64,000 bases of DNA from Synechococcus sp. A15-62 (GCF_014280075.1 NZ_CP047950.1:1054001-1118000); one strand, 5' to 3'; numbered from the stretch's first letter, positions 10,269 to 19,331 are shown. Program-made: numbers and translations. The notes: generated by a model from the sequence alone, not told the origin.

Positions 10269-10322
10269 AATCCCCCAGATGAGGGATTTATTCCTTACGC
10301 TCATATCCCCCATTTCAGGGAT
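10269..10322. repeat. Two tandem dyads upstream of the RlpA-like gene
   Basis: Two 17-nt units at 10271-10287 and 10306-10322, both of the form TCCCCCAN2TN-AGGGAT, differ at three positions and are spaced 35 nt apart. Each is itself a dyad (AATCCC/GGGATT in the first, ATCCC/GGGAT in the second). They lie roughly 220-270 nt upstream of the RlpA-like start, in an A/T-rich stretch suitable for a promoter. They could be regulator binding sites or small RNA hairpins. Confidence 0.45.
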
Positions 10323-10451
10323 GGTGTACGCCGGTTCAGTTTGTAAAGCCAGTACACCAACAGTGGAAGAGATTCTTGAGCTGCATGCCTGCAGCTGTGG
10401 CTGAACTGCATGGTGGAGATGTGGGTCTGGCAGCGAAAGCGGCCGCCACAA

Positions 10452-10517
10452 GGGGATCGAGGCCTTACGGACTCTCCCCACCACTCAGGGGGGATCGAGG
10501 TCCACATGGACTCTCCC
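10452..10517. repeat. Imperfect direct repeat, 38-nt period, 5' leader of RlpA-like gene
   Basis: The block GGGGATCGAGG...GGACTCTCCCC occurs at 10452-10479 and again at about 10490-10518, with the same ends and a divergent centre. Each copy could fold as GGGGA/TCCCC. The second copy ends about 20 nt before the chosen start of the downstream gene. A tandem duplication of a leader element is the simplest reading. Confidence 0.5.
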
Positions 10518-10538
10518 CCCAAACTCTTCACAACTCCG

Positions 10539-10952
10539 ATGAGAATCACTCTTTCGTTGGTGTCCCCTGTCGTCGGGCTTGTGTTGCTGGTCGCTGCAGG
10601 CTGTTCCCGCAACAAGGTCGAGAACACCCAGCCCAACCACGATGTTTCACCTGCAACGGAGAAGACTGTCGTTGGTCGGGCCACTTGGTATGGGCCTGGT
10701 TTCTATGGAAATAAAACCGCTAGTGGTGAGATCCTTCAGAGGAACACCCTGACTGCTGCTCACGGCCAGTTGCCTTTTGGGACGAAGGTGAAAGTCACGC
10801 GTGAAGACACCAATGAAAGTGTGACTGTGGTGATCAACGATCGAAAACCCTTCAAGGAGGGCACAGTCATCGATCTTGCCCATGGAGCTGCAGATCAGTT
10901 AGGGATCGATGAAGACGGTGAAGCCCGAGTAAGCCTCGAGGTTCTCGATTGA
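10539..10952 (+). CDS. RlpA-like lipoprotein (double-psi beta-barrel)
   Basis: 137 residues from ATG 10539. A lipoprotein signal peptide ends in the lipobox LVAAGC. The mature part contains the RlpA DPBB core: ATWYGPGFYGNKTASGE, then LTAAHGQLPFGTKVKVT and NDRKPF...VIDLAHGAADQLG, matching the family pattern. RlpA proteins bind denuded peptidoglycan, and some are lytic transglycosylases. There is no SPOR domain, so this is the minimal form. An ATG at 10506 would add 11 residues without improving the signal peptide. Confidence 0.83.
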   Translation: MRITLSLVSPVVGLVLLVAAGCSRNKVENTQPNHDVSPATEKTVVGRATWYGPGFYGNKTASGEILQRNTLTAAHGQLPFGTKVKVTREDTNESVTVVINDRKPFKEGTVIDLAHGAADQLGIDEDGEARVSLEVLD

Positions 10953-11035
10953 ACCCAATGGCCAAACCGATCCATGAGGGAAGAGACCTCCTGGTTTCGG
11001 TGTCGCTTCCCACCCTGTCTTGAAGCGTTTAAGCC

Positions 11036-11218
11036 CTATTGAGATGAGTGCTCGCTGAGCACTGACGTTGATGTTTCGGACTCTTCTGCTTGTGAGCGGA
11101 GATAACGCTTCCGCTGCGCCGATTCCAGACCAGACAGCAGGGCCGCACGTCTGGTCGGAATGACCGTTTGAGGCCGGTCAAGACCTCGAAGAAGTGGATG
11201 AATTCCTCGTCTGCTCAT
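11036..11218 (-). CDS. Possible small Arg/Ser-rich protein, doubtful
   Basis: A 60-codon frame starting with ATG. The product is basic in its first half and Ser/Glu-rich at the C-terminus. No domain or membrane segment is visible. It is listed because it lies in an otherwise empty interval and does not overlap another gene. It could equally be a chance frame in GC-rich DNA. Confidence 0.28.
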   Translation of the reverse strand: MSRRGIHPLLRGLDRPQTVIPTRRAALLSGLESAQRKRYLRSQAEESETSTSVLSEHSSQ

Positions 11219-11383
11219 GCCGTTTTTTCGGATATGCGTGAATCTCGCGTCGTGACCTGTGGTCCATCGCGTTATTAAATGATTTCATAATCGTCAATCT
11301 TGTTTTGTGATCCACGTCACTGATTGGCGTAATGGTCTTCCTGCGGTGGTTGTCCTCTCAGGACAAGCATCAGACCAGCGGGC

Positions 11384-11416
11384 AAAAAGGAAGGCCACCC
11401 CGCAGAGGGATGGCCT
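11384..11416 (-). terminator. Rho-independent terminator reading leftward
   Basis: On the minus strand AGGCCA...TGGCCT (11392-11397 with 11411-11416), with an extra CCC/GGG pairing inside, forms a GC-rich stem followed by TTCCTTTTTG. No annotated gene of normal size precedes it on that strand, which implies a short transcript starting between about 11420 and 11870. Confidence 0.6.
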
Positions 11417-11489
11417 GAACCTTGTTGGCGTTCTTTGAAGCTGAACGAAGCGTCTGGCTGTTTGGCTTGTCAGGCCAGTCAGGCAGCTT

Positions 11490-11579
11490 CTAGATCTTGC
11501 TCAGTTGGACTGTCGTCACGCATTGGACGCCTCCGACTTCGACAATCCCAGCATCGCTCAAAGCAGATGCTCGCATCAT
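11490..11579 (-). CDS. Possible 29-residue peptide
   Basis: A minus-strand frame with tandem ATG codons (11579 and 11576) encodes 29 residues, with a centre reading DAGIVEVGGVQCVTT. It lies between the 42-residue membrane peptide gene upstream and a terminator downstream on the same strand. No homologue is recognised. Support is positional only. Confidence 0.25.
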   Translation of the reverse strand: MMRASALSDAGIVEVGGVQCVTTVQLSKI

Positions 11580-11643
11580 CCGTATTTCAACTCAGCGGCA
11601 GGGAGAAAAAGCGGAGCAAGCTCGATCCTTAAAGTCAACAGAA

Positions 11644-11772
11644 CTATTGAGCCAAATGTTGAAGAACGGCACCGATATTCATGCTCCCTTTGAGATAACC
11701 TGCAAAAGCCAATGCGATCACGCCTGCATTAAGCGCCAGAAATGCAGTAACCAGTTTGACGTCATCATTCAT
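11644..11772 (-). CDS. 42-residue single-pass membrane protein, hypothetical
   Basis: Reading the minus strand from ATG 11772 gives MNDDVKLVTAFLALNAG followed by VIALAFAGYLKG and a short hydrophilic tail, ending at TAG 11644. One hydrophobic helix (about residues 7-27) with a charged N-terminus gives the profile of the small single-span subunits common in cyanobacterial thylakoid complexes, but I cannot name it. No clear Shine-Dalgarno sequence is visible. A terminator lies about 230 nt downstream on the same strand. Confidence 0.5.
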   Translation of the reverse strand: MNDDVKLVTAFLALNAGVIALAFAGYLKGSMNIGAVLQHLAQ

Positions 11773-11870
11773 GTATTCATTATCGGAGGCTCGTTGGAGT
11801 TACTGTGGCCACAAAATCTTTGGAGATGATGAAACTTCTCAAACGCTTCGTTCTTTCTTGAAGGGATCAC

Positions 11871-11901
11871 AAAAAAAGCCCGGCATGGGCTGCCGGGCTG
11901 G
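11871..11901 (-). terminator. Terminator of rpe
   Basis: On the minus strand AGCCCGGCA-gccca-TGCCGGGCT is followed by an uninterrupted T tract, a textbook rho-independent terminator about 26 nt after the rpe stop codon. Confidence 0.85.
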
Positions 11902-11926
11902 TGGTGTTCAGTTCATGGCTTGCTGA

Positions 11927-12610
11927 TCAGGCAAGAACGGCTTCCTTGCTGCTGCTGTTGCGGATGCCTTTGATCGCTTCGGCGTAATCGGGTTGGTTGA
12001 ACACGCCGGAGCCAGACACAATCGCGTTGGCACCTGCTTCGATCACCTTCCAGGCATTGCCGGCTTTGATGCCGCCATCCACTTCGATCCAGGGATCGAG
12101 ACCCCTCTCATCGCACATGCGGCGCAAGTCGCGGATTTTCTGAACCTGGTTTTCGATGAAGCTTTGGCCGCCGAAACCGGGGTTGACGCTCATGACCAGC
12201 ACCAGATCGCAGAGCTCGAGGCAGTACTCGAGGGTGTCGATTGGAGTTGAGGGATTCAGGACTGCACCTGCTTTTTTGCCCAGGTCTTTGATCTGAGCCA
12301 GGTTCCGGTGCAGGTGCGGGCAGGCCTCAACCTGCACAGAAATGATGTCGGCACCGGCCTTGGCGAAGTCAGGGACGTACTTCTCCGGCTCAACGATCAT
12401 CAGGTGAACGTCCAGGGGCTTCTGGGTCACCGGACGCAGCGCTTCAACAATCAGCGGTCCAATGGTGATGTTCGGAACAAAGCGGCCGTCCATCACATCC
12501 ACATGGATCCAATCCGCACCGGCTTCGTCCACGGCTTTCACTTCTTCGCCGAGGCGTGCGAAGTCAGCCGACAGGATCGACGGCGAGATCACCAGGGGCT
12601 TGGTGCTCAT
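11927..12610 (-). CDS. rpe: Ribulose-phosphate 3-epimerase
   Basis: 227 residues. The TIM-barrel motifs are intact: [17 protein letters not shown] (8-24), [12 protein letters not shown] (36-47), [23 protein letters not shown] and EVDGGI. It interconverts ribulose 5-phosphate and xylulose 5-phosphate in the Calvin cycle and oxidative pentose phosphate pathway. ATG 12610 gives the usual start [11 protein letters not shown]; the longer frame to 13051 would run through glpX. It is divergent from the FBPase/SBPase gene, sharing a 150-nt promoter region, so two Calvin-cycle enzymes flank one control region. Confidence 0.95.
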   Translation of the reverse strand: MSTKPLVISPSILSADFARLGEEVKAVDEAGADWIHVDVMDGRFVPNITIGPLIVEALRPVTQKPLDVHLMIVEPEKYVPDFAKAGADIISVQVEACPHLHRNLAQIKDLGKKAGAVLNPSTPIDTLEYCLELCDLVLVMSVNPGFGGQSFIENQVQKIRDLRRMCDERGLDPWIEVDGGIKAGNAWKVIEAGANAIVSGSGVFNQPDYAEAIKGIRNSSSKEAVLA

Positions 12611-12760
12611 GGATGAGGAGCGCGAAGTGCCGGGAGATTTTAGGGACTCCTGCAACCACTGATACAGTGAGCCGCGCTCAGACGTCGAGATCCACTGCGG
12701 CGACGGCCAACTGCCCGTCCAGAAGATCTCGCCAACCCGTCCCACCTCATCCGGAGTCCC

Positions 12761-13765
12761 GTGGATCAGACCCTCATTCAGGAAATTCTCGAGATCGTCG
12801 AGCAGGCCGCCATCGCTTCCGCCTCGCTCTCCGGCAAAGGCCTGAAGGATGAAGCCGATGCATTGGCCGTTGATGCCATGCGCAAGCGCATGAATCAGAT
12901 CCAGATGCAGGGCCGCATCGTGATCGGCGAGGGGGAACGTGATGAAGCCCCGATGCTCTACATCGGAGAAGAGGTCGGCACCGGCACTGGCCCTGGTGTT
13001 GACTTTGCTGTCGACCCCTGCGAAGGCACCAACCTCTGCGCCTTCAACCAACGCGGCTCCATGGCTGTTCTCGCCGCTTCCGATCGGGGCGGTCTGTTCA
13101 ACGCCCCCGACTTCTACATGAAGAAGCTGGCTGCTCCTCCGGCAGCAAAGGGCAAGGTGGACATCCGCAAATCAGCCACTGAAAACATCAAGATCCTCAG
13201 CGAGTGCTTGGGTCTCCCCGTTGACGAGCTGAACATCGTTGTGATGGATCGCGCCCGTCACAAGGACTTGATCGCTGAGATCCGTGCCACCGGCGCTCGC
13301 ATCCAGCCGATATCTGATGGAGACGTTCAGGCCGCCATCGCCTGCGGTTTCGCCGGCACAGGAACCCACTGCCTGATGGGCATCGGCGCTGCCCCTGAGG
13401 GTGTGATTTCAGCCGCTGCCATGCGCGCTCTTGGTGGCCACTTCCAGGGCCAACTGGTGTACGACCCCGCGATTGCTCAGACCTCCGAATGGGCTGATAT
13501 GACCAAAGAGGGCAACCTTGCGCGTCTCGCTGAGATGGGCATCGCTGATCCCGACAAGGTCTACGAAGCCGAGGAGCTGGCCTGCGGCGAGCATGTTTGT
13601 TTCGCTGGCAGCGGCATCACGGATGGTCTGCTCTTCAGTGGCGTTAAGTTCGAAAAGGACTGCACCCGCACAAGCAGCCTGGTGATCAGCAATCTGGATA
13701 ACACCTGCCGCTTCACCAACACCGTGCACATCAAAGACGGCGCCCAGAGCATTGCTCTGAGCTGA
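12761..13765 (+). CDS. glpX: Class II fructose-1,6-/sedoheptulose-1,7-bisphosphatase (GlpX type)
   Basis: 334 residues, exactly the usual cyanobacterial length. Motifs include [10 protein letters not shown] (55-64, metal binding), DPCEGTN (85-91, the family's DPxEGT site) and [13 protein letters not shown]. In cyanobacteria this enzyme dephosphorylates both fructose- and sedoheptulose-bisphosphate in the Calvin cycle. The start is GTG at 12761. hemA follows after 31 nt on the same strand. Confidence 0.95.
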   Translation: MDQTLIQEILEIVEQAAIASASLSGKGLKDEADALAVDAMRKRMNQIQMQGRIVIGEGERDEAPMLYIGEEVGTGTGPGVDFAVDPCEGTNLCAFNQRGSMAVLAASDRGGLFNAPDFYMKKLAAPPAAKGKVDIRKSATENIKILSECLGLPVDELNIVVMDRARHKDLIAEIRATGARIQPISDGDVQAAIACGFAGTGTHCLMGIGAAPEGVISAAAMRALGGHFQGQLVYDPAIAQTSEWADMTKEGNLARLAEMGIADPDKVYEAEELACGEHVCFAGSGITDGLLFSGVKFEKDCTRTSSLVISNLDNTCRFTNTVHIKDGAQSIALS

Positions 13766-13796
13766 TCGTCACCCATTGGTTGAGAGGAACGCCTTC

Positions 13797-15095
13797 ATGC
13801 ATATCTCCGTCGTCGGCCTCAGTCATCGCACGGCACCGGTGGAGATCCGGGAACGGCTCAGCATTCCTGAGCAGACCATGGAGACGTCCCTTCAATCGCT
13901 CCGCGGTAATGAGCAGGTGCTCGAGGCATCCATCCTCAGCACCTGCAACCGGCTTGAGATTTACACCCTGGTCCGCAATCCGGACCTCGGAGTGTCTGCT
14001 GTCAGCGACTTTCTCAGCAGCCACTCCGGTCTTGAAACGGGCGAGCTGACGCCTCACCTGTTCAGTTACCACCACGAAGACGCTGTCGATCACCTCATGC
14101 GGGTGGCGGCGGGTCTCGACAGCCTTGTGCTGGGTGAGGGACAAATCCTGTCCCAGGTGAAGAAAATGATGCGGCTCGGTCAGGAGCACAAATCTCTGGG
14201 ACCGATTCTGAATCGATTGCTCACCCAGGCTGTTACCACCGGCAAACGCGTCCGCAGCGAAACCAATCTTGGAACAGGGGCTGTGTCGATCAGCTCTGCT
14301 GCAGTTGAGCTTGCTCAGCTCAAGCTCGGCCAATCCCGGGGACTGGACCAACTGGTCACCCTGGAAAGCGAGCAGATCGCTGTTGTAGGTGCCGGGCGCA
14401 TGAGCCGTCTGTTGCTTCAGCATTTGCAGGCCAAGGGTGCCTCCGGTGTTGTTCTGCTGAACCGCACTGTTGAGCGGGCCGAGCAGCTTTCGGCCGATTT
14501 CCCCGATCTTCCTGTTCAGTGCAGGCCGCTCACGGATCTCGATCAGTACCTGAGCACCTGCTCGCTGATGTTCACCAGCACCGCCGCTGATGATCCGATC
14601 ATTGATGCTGCACGTCTGGCTCCTCTGAACCGTCGCAGCAAGCTGCGCCTGATCGACATCGGTGTGCCGCGAAACATTGCTGCCGATGCTGCCGACGTGA
14701 ACGGCGTTGAATCCCACGATGTTGACGACCTTCAAGAGGTCGTTGCCCGTAACCAGGAAGCCCGTCAGGCCATGGCTCGGGAGGCAGAGCAGTTGCTTCA
14801 GCAGGAAGCGCAGCAGTTCCTCGAGTGGTGGGACAGCCTTGAGGCCGTGCCGACCATCAACCAGCTGCGTTCCTCGATGGAGTCGATCCGTACGGAGGAA
14901 CTCCAGAAAGCCCTCAGCCGAATGGGCCCTGACTTCTCAGCTCGGGAACGCAAGGTTGTCGAGGCTCTGAGCAAGGGCATCGTCAACAAAATTCTCCACA
15001 CGCCGGTCACCCAGCTGCGGGCTCCCCAGACCCGTCAGGATCGCCAACAGGCTCTTCGAATTGTCGAAAGACTGTTCGATTTGGAAGCATCTTGA
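13797..15095 (+). CDS. hemA: Glutamyl-tRNA reductase
   Basis: 432 residues. GLSHRTAPVEIRE (7-19) and the catalytic cysteine in STCNRLEIY (Cys50) are present, followed by an NADPH-binding domain (VVGAGRMSRLLLQHL) and a C-terminal helical dimerisation domain. It reduces glutamyl-tRNA to glutamate-1-semialdehyde, the committed step of haem, chlorophyll and bilin synthesis. ATG 13797 is preceded by GAGAGGAA, a plausible ribosome-binding site; the upstream start at 13776 is less likely. Confidence 0.95.
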   Translation: MHISVVGLSHRTAPVEIRERLSIPEQTMETSLQSLRGNEQVLEASILSTCNRLEIYTLVRNPDLGVSAVSDFLSSHSGLETGELTPHLFSYHHEDAVDHLMRVAAGLDSLVLGEGQILSQVKKMMRLGQEHKSLGPILNRLLTQAVTTGKRVRSETNLGTGAVSISSAAVELAQLKLGQSRGLDQLVTLESEQIAVVGAGRMSRLLLQHLQAKGASGVVLLNRTVERAEQLSADFPDLPVQCRPLTDLDQYLSTCSLMFTSTAADDPIIDAARLAPLNRRSKLRLIDIGVPRNIAADAADVNGVESHDVDDLQEVVARNQEARQAMAREAEQLLQQEAQQFLEWWDSLEAVPTINQLRSSMESIRTEELQKALSRMGPDFSARERKVVEALSKGIVNKILHTPVTQLRAPQTRQDRQQALRIVERLFDLEAS

Positions 15096-15216
15096 GCTCT
15101 TGAGCGATTCAGTCGCGATCTGAATCCCAGTAATCTCGACTGATTCTTTCCAAAGTCGGTTGCGAAGCCAAAAACTCCGGTAAGTTCTTGCGGCAACGCC
15201 GATTTGGGATAGCGGC

Positions 15217-16512
15217 ATGAAGCGGGTCTTGGCCATCATTCTGGGCGGGGGTGCAGGCACTCGCCTGTATCCGCTCACAAAAATGCGCGCCAAGCCGGCC
15301 GTTCCTCTGGCAGGCAAATACCGACTGATTGATATTCCGATTAGCAACTGCATCAACTCCGACATCAACAAGATGTATGTGATGACGCAGTTCAACAGTG
15401 CGTCACTGAACCGCCACCTCAGTCAGACCTACAACCTCAGCAACTCCTTCGGTGGTGGTTTTGTTGAGGTGCTTGCAGCCCAGCAAACCCCTGATAGCCC
15501 CACCTGGTTTGAGGGCACCGCAGACGCTGTACGCAAATACCAGTGGTTGTTCCAGGAATGGGACGTTGATGAATACCTGATTCTTTCCGGCGACCAGCTC
15601 TACCGGATGGATTACAGCCTCTTCATCGAGCACCACCGCCGCACTGGCGCTGATCTCACCGTTGCTGCTCTTCCCGTTGATCCCCAGCAGGCGGAGGCTT
15701 TCGGTTTGATGCGGACTGACGAAAACGGCTCGATCAAGGAATTCCGCGAAAAGCCCAAGGGTGATTCGCTGCTGGAGATGGCTGTCGACACCTCTCGCTT
15801 CGGCCTGAGTGCTGAATCAGCCAAGGAAAGGCCCTATCTGGCCTCGATGGGCATTTACGTCTTTAGCCGTAAGACCTTGTTCGATCTGCTCGACAAGCAT
15901 CCTGGCCACAAGGATTTCGGTAAGGAAATCATTCCCGAGGCTCTCGCCAGGGGCGACAAGCTCCAGAGCTACGTCTTCGACGACTACTGGGAAGACATCG
16001 GTACCATCGGTGCGTTCTATGAAGCCAACCTTGCGCTGACCCAACAACCCACGCCCCCTTTCAGCTTCTACGACGAGAAGTTCCCTATCTACACTCGTCC
16101 TCGCTATCTGCCCCCCAGCAAGCTGGTCGACGCCCAGATCACCAATTCGATTGTTGGTGAAGGCTCGATCTTGAAGTCCTGCAGCATCCACCACTGCGTC
16201 CTGGGTGTGCGCAGCCGCATTGAAAGTGACTGCGTGCTTCAAGACACGCTGGTGATGGGAGCCGACTTCTTTGAATCACCCGACGAACGTGCCGTCTTGA
16301 AGGAGCGTGGAGGCATTCCACTTGGCGTTGGCAAGGGCACCACGGTGAAACGCGCCATCCTCGATAAGAACACCCGCATTGGTTCGGGTGTCTCGATCAT
16401 CAACAAGGACAACGTGGAAGAAGCCGACCGTTCGGATCAGGGCTTCTACATCCGCAACGGCATTGTGGTCGTTCAGAAAAACGCCACCATTGCCGATGGA
16501 ACGGTGATCTGA
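15217..16512 (+). CDS. glgC: Glucose-1-phosphate adenylyltransferase (ADP-glucose pyrophosphorylase)
   Basis: 431 residues. The nucleotide-binding [12 protein letters not shown] (10-21), [19 protein letters not shown], the catalytic region [10 protein letters not shown], the glucose-1-phosphate site EFREKPKG and a C-terminal left-handed beta-helix are all present. It makes ADP-glucose for glycogen and in cyanobacteria is activated by 3-phosphoglycerate and inhibited by phosphate. It has its own 121-nt upstream gap after hemA. gnd and pgl follow, so glycogen synthesis and the oxidative pentose phosphate route sit side by side. Confidence 0.95.
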   Translation: MKRVLAIILGGGAGTRLYPLTKMRAKPAVPLAGKYRLIDIPISNCINSDINKMYVMTQFNSASLNRHLSQTYNLSNSFGGGFVEVLAAQQTPDSPTWFEGTADAVRKYQWLFQEWDVDEYLILSGDQLYRMDYSLFIEHHRRTGADLTVAALPVDPQQAEAFGLMRTDENGSIKEFREKPKGDSLLEMAVDTSRFGLSAESAKERPYLASMGIYVFSRKTLFDLLDKHPGHKDFGKEIIPEALARGDKLQSYVFDDYWEDIGTIGAFYEANLALTQQPTPPFSFYDEKFPIYTRPRYLPPSKLVDAQITNSIVGEGSILKSCSIHHCVLGVRSRIESDCVLQDTLVMGADFFESPDERAVLKERGGIPLGVGKGTTVKRAILDKNTRIGSGVSIINKDNVEEADRSDQGFYIRNGIVVVQKNATIADGTVI

Positions 16513-16529
16513 GCGCTTGTAGAGCTCCC

Positions 16530-16564
16530 AGGAATGAGTCGACGACAGTCGATGGTTCATTCCT
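16530..16564 (+). terminator. Interrupted hairpin after glgC
   Basis: A perfect 8-bp pairing AGGAATGA/TCATTCCT (16530-16537 with 16557-16564) encloses an inner hairpin TCGAC-gaca-GTCGA (16539-16552). It begins 17 nt after the glgC stop. No strong T run follows (GACAATTATTGG), so it may be a weak terminator or an mRNA-stabilising structure. Confidence 0.5.
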
Positions 16565-16642
16565 GACAATTATTGGTTGATTTGCGGTCGAGACCAGCCG
16601 AGATCAACACACTGAGAGCAGTCGTTAGTGGTCCTTTAGGCC

Positions 16643-18061
16643 ATGTCCAAGTCTCACTTCGGCCTTATCGGTCTTGGCGTGATGGGCGAGAACCTCGTCC
16701 TCAATGCGGAGCGCAACGGTTTTTCCAGCGTTGTCTACAACCGCACCTACGCCAAAACCGAAGACTTCCTCGAGGGGCGTGGCAAGGGCAAGAACATTCA
16801 AGGCGCCACTGACCTCGAAGATTTCGTCGGCAAGCTTGAACGCCCCCGCCGGATTTTGATGATGGTGAAGGCGGGGCCCGCCGTCGATGCCGTTGTTGAT
16901 CAGCTCTCTCCCTATCTCGAGGAAGGCGATCTGCTGATTGATGGAGGCAACTCCGATTATCACGACACTGAACGTCGGGTGAAGCAACTCGAAAGCAAGA
17001 GTTTTGGCTTCATCGGTATGGGTGTGTCCGGTGGCGCCAAAGGTGCCCTGGAGGGTCCGAGCATGATGCCCGGTGGAACCAAGACTTCCTACGAGGCCAT
17101 CGAGGGCCTCGTGAACAAGATGGCGGCCCAGGTCGAAGACGGCCCTTGCGTGACCTACATCGGTCCAGGCGGATCAGGACACCTGGTTAAAACCGTCCAC
17201 AACGGGATCGAATACGGCATCGAGCAGATCCTTGCCGAGGGCTACGACCTGATGAAGCGGGTCAAGGGAATGAGCGGTGTGCAGATGGCCGACGTTCTCG
17301 GGCAATGGAACGCCACAGAAGAGTTGTCGTCGTATCTGGTGGAAATCACCGAGGTGTGTCTTCGCACCAAGGATCCCGTTGATGGCACGGACCTGGTGGA
17401 AAAAATCACCGATCAGGCTGGCCAGAAGGGCACGGGACTCTGGACTGTGGTGACGGCGCTGCAGATGGGTGCCTCCGTGCCCACCATCTATGCCTCCCTT
17501 AATGCGCGGGTGATGAGCTCGATGAAGCCCCAACGCATGGCGGCTGAATCGATCCTTAAAGGTCCTGCGATCAAGGACTTTGACCTGGGAACACCTGACG
17601 ACGCCATGGCTCCGTTGATGGATGCCACGGTGCTGAGCTGCATCGCCAGTTATGCCCAGGGAATGGAGCTTCTGCGCATCGCCTCGCAGGATCTCGATTA
17701 TGAGCTTCACATGCCGTCCATCGCTCAGATCTGGAAGGGAGGTTGCATCATTCGGGCCCGTCTGCTGAAGCGCATTCAGGATGCTTTCCACGCGGATCCC
17801 CAGCTGCCCAACCTGATGGTGGATCCCTGGTTTGCTGAGCAGATCAACCGACGTCTCCCCGGACTGGCTCAAGTGGTGGCGGGTGCCGCCGAAGCCGGCA
17901 TTCCCGTTCCCTGCTTCAGCAGCACCCTCGACTACATCAACAGCTACCGCTCCGATCGCCTTCCTCAGAACCTGGTTCAGGCGATGCGCGATTGCTTCGG
18001 CTCCCACACCTACCAAAGGGTCGACAAAGAGGGCACGTTCCACACCGAATGGCTCAGCTGA
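16643..18061 (+). CDS. gnd: 6-phosphogluconate dehydrogenase, decarboxylating
   Basis: 472 residues, standard length. It has the NADP-binding loop GLGVMGENL (10-18), GNSDYHDT and the catalytic stretch GGSGHLVKTVHNG with Lys183. It oxidises 6-phosphogluconate to ribulose 5-phosphate with NADPH and CO2 release, the main NADPH source in the dark. pgl follows after 11 nt, so the two consecutive oxidative pentose phosphate steps are probably co-expressed. Confidence 0.95.
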   Translation: MSKSHFGLIGLGVMGENLVLNAERNGFSSVVYNRTYAKTEDFLEGRGKGKNIQGATDLEDFVGKLERPRRILMMVKAGPAVDAVVDQLSPYLEEGDLLIDGGNSDYHDTERRVKQLESKSFGFIGMGVSGGAKGALEGPSMMPGGTKTSYEAIEGLVNKMAAQVEDGPCVTYIGPGGSGHLVKTVHNGIEYGIEQILAEGYDLMKRVKGMSGVQMADVLGQWNATEELSSYLVEITEVCLRTKDPVDGTDLVEKITDQAGQKGTGLWTVVTALQMGASVPTIYASLNARVMSSMKPQRMAAESILKGPAIKDFDLGTPDDAMAPLMDATVLSCIASYAQGMELLRIASQDLDYELHMPSIAQIWKGGCIIRARLLKRIQDAFHADPQLPNLMVDPWFAEQINRRLPGLAQVVAGAAEAGIPVPCFSSTLDYINSYRSDRLPQNLVQAMRDCFGSHTYQRVDKEGTFHTEWLS

Positions 18062-18072
18062 GTGATTGAGCG

Positions 18073-18786
18073 ATGACCAACTACCGCATCGAGCGGGCGA
18101 AGGATGCTCAGGACCTCGCCCGCCAGGCCTGTGAAACTGTTGCCGCCCAAATTGATCTGGCCTTGGATCAACGGGACCGCTGCCAGATCGCTCTGTCCGG
18201 TGGGAGCACGCCCGCCAGCGCCTATTCCCTGCTCGGTCAGGAACGGTTGCCCTGGGATCGGGTTGATGTCGTCCTGGGTGACGAGCGCTGGGTGGCTGCC
18301 GACGATGCGTCCAGCAACGCCGGCATGCTGCGTCGCACCCTGCTCGCACCCGGGCCAGGAGCTTCAGCCGCTTTTCATCCTGTGCCCACCGTGGAACTGG
18401 AGAGTCCTGAGGCCAGTGCCCAGGCCTTTGCTGACCAGCTCTCTCAGCTGTGCCCAGGAGCACCACCGGTGTTCGATGTGATGCTGCTGGGCCTGGGGGA
18501 TGACGGCCACACCGCGTCCCTTTTCCCCGGCACTGAGGCTCCAGCGGTGCTGGATCGCTGGACGACCATTGGTCGCGGCAAGGGGTTGGATCGCATCACC
18601 TTGACGGCTCCTGTGCTCAGTGCCGCCCGTCAGGTGATCTTCCTCGTCAGTGGGGCTGGAAAACAGGAGGCCCTCAGGCGACTGGTGGATCCCTCTGAAT
18701 CCTCTGATCGCACCCCCGCTCGGCTGGTTCAACCTGCTAGTGATGTGCTGGTCCTTGCCGATCAGGATGCAGCCGCCGGCCTCTGA
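18073..18786 (+). CDS. pgl: 6-phosphogluconolactonase
   Basis: 237 residues. Family motifs LSGGSTPASAY (41-51), LGDERWV (about 68-74) and LGLGDDGHTASLFPG (about 137-151) are present. It hydrolyses 6-phosphoglucono-lactone, feeding the enzyme encoded immediately upstream. The last 20 nt overlap the start of the CIA30-like gene in another frame. Confidence 0.95.
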   Translation: MTNYRIERAKDAQDLARQACETVAAQIDLALDQRDRCQIALSGGSTPASAYSLLGQERLPWDRVDVVLGDERWVAADDASSNAGMLRRTLLAPGPGASAAFHPVPTVELESPEASAQAFADQLSQLCPGAPPVFDVMLLGLGDDGHTASLFPGTEAPAVLDRWTTIGRGKGLDRITLTAPVLSAARQVIFLVSGAGKQEALRRLVDPSESSDRTPARLVQPASDVLVLADQDAAAGL

Positions 18787-19327
18787 GCAGATTCTTTTCC
18801 AGGGCAGCGACTTTGCTGACTGGGCCAGCCTGAACGACACAATCATGGGCGGCCGTTCCCGTGCCGGTTGTCGCATGAGCCCCGACGGACTCGTGCTGGA
18901 GGGGGAGCTGGTGGAGACCGGCGGTGGCTTTGTGAGCTGCCGTTCCCCCCGCCTGCTGCCTCCGCTCGATCTGTCCCCTTATTCGGCGCTTCAGCTGGAT
19001 GTGGAGGGCGAGGGACGCACCCTGAAGATTGCCCTTGGTTGCCGTGATGGAGCCATGGGGCTCACCGAACTGATTCCCGGTGGTCTCCGCTGGGTGGTGG
19101 ATGTTCCGACTCAACCGTCTGGCGTGACCCCTGTTGTGGTGCCATTCGCCGACCTCAGACCCACGGTGCGTGCCAAGCCCGTTGGCTTACCGCTGCGCTT
19201 CGATCCCAGTGGCATCACCCGCATTCAGGTGCTGCACTCGAAATTCGGCGATGCTGGAGATCTCAATCCTGGTTTTCGCGCTGGCTCCATCCGGGTGGTG
19301 ATCCGCTCAATTCGCGCCTTGCCTTGA
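18767..19327 (+). CDS. CIA30-family protein (NADH:ubiquinone oxidoreductase intermediate-associated)
   Basis: 186 residues from ATG 18767, which overlaps the pgl 3' end by 20 nt. It matches the CIA30 jellyroll pattern: NDTIMGGRSRAG near the N-terminus, then GGGFVSCRSPRL and the strand LQLDVEGEGRTLKI. Eukaryotic CIA30 assists complex I assembly; cyanobacterial relatives are uncharacterised, so a role with NDH-1 is only a suggestion. The open frame extends to 18650 but that part lies inside pgl. Confidence 0.78.
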   Translation: MQPPASEQILFQGSDFADWASLNDTIMGGRSRAGCRMSPDGLVLEGELVETGGGFVSCRSPRLLPPLDLSPYSALQLDVEGEGRTLKIALGCRDGAMGLTELIPGGLRWVVDVPTQPSGVTPVVVPFADLRPTVRAKPVGLPLRFDPSGITRIQVLHSKFGDAGDLNPGFRAGSIRVVIRSIRALP

Positions 19328-19331
19328 GTCG

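Larger units (their letters stand above)
10953..11643. other. Gene-poor interval with weak ORFs and a minus-strand terminator
   Basis: No well-supported gene of normal size was recognised in about 690 nt. It contains a doubtful 60-codon minus-strand ORF (11036-11218), a perfect 7-bp hairpin TTGTCCT-CTC-AGGACAA at 11350-11366, a minus-strand terminator (11384-11416) and a 29-codon ORF (11490-11579). The stretch 11260-11320 is A/T-rich and may contain promoters. Confidence 0.5.

Noticed and set aside
10062-10346. 94-codon plus-strand frame opposite the glycine-zipper gene
   Set aside because: No protein-like pattern, and it overlaps the opposite-strand gene and a promoter-like region.
10221-10484. 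87-codon minus-strand frame over the RlpA leader
   Set aside because: It runs through the repeat elements and shows no recognisable domain or start signal.
18650-18766. Upstream extension of the CIA30-family frame
   Set aside because: It overlaps pgl in another frame and has no family similarity; ATG 18767 fits the domain start.
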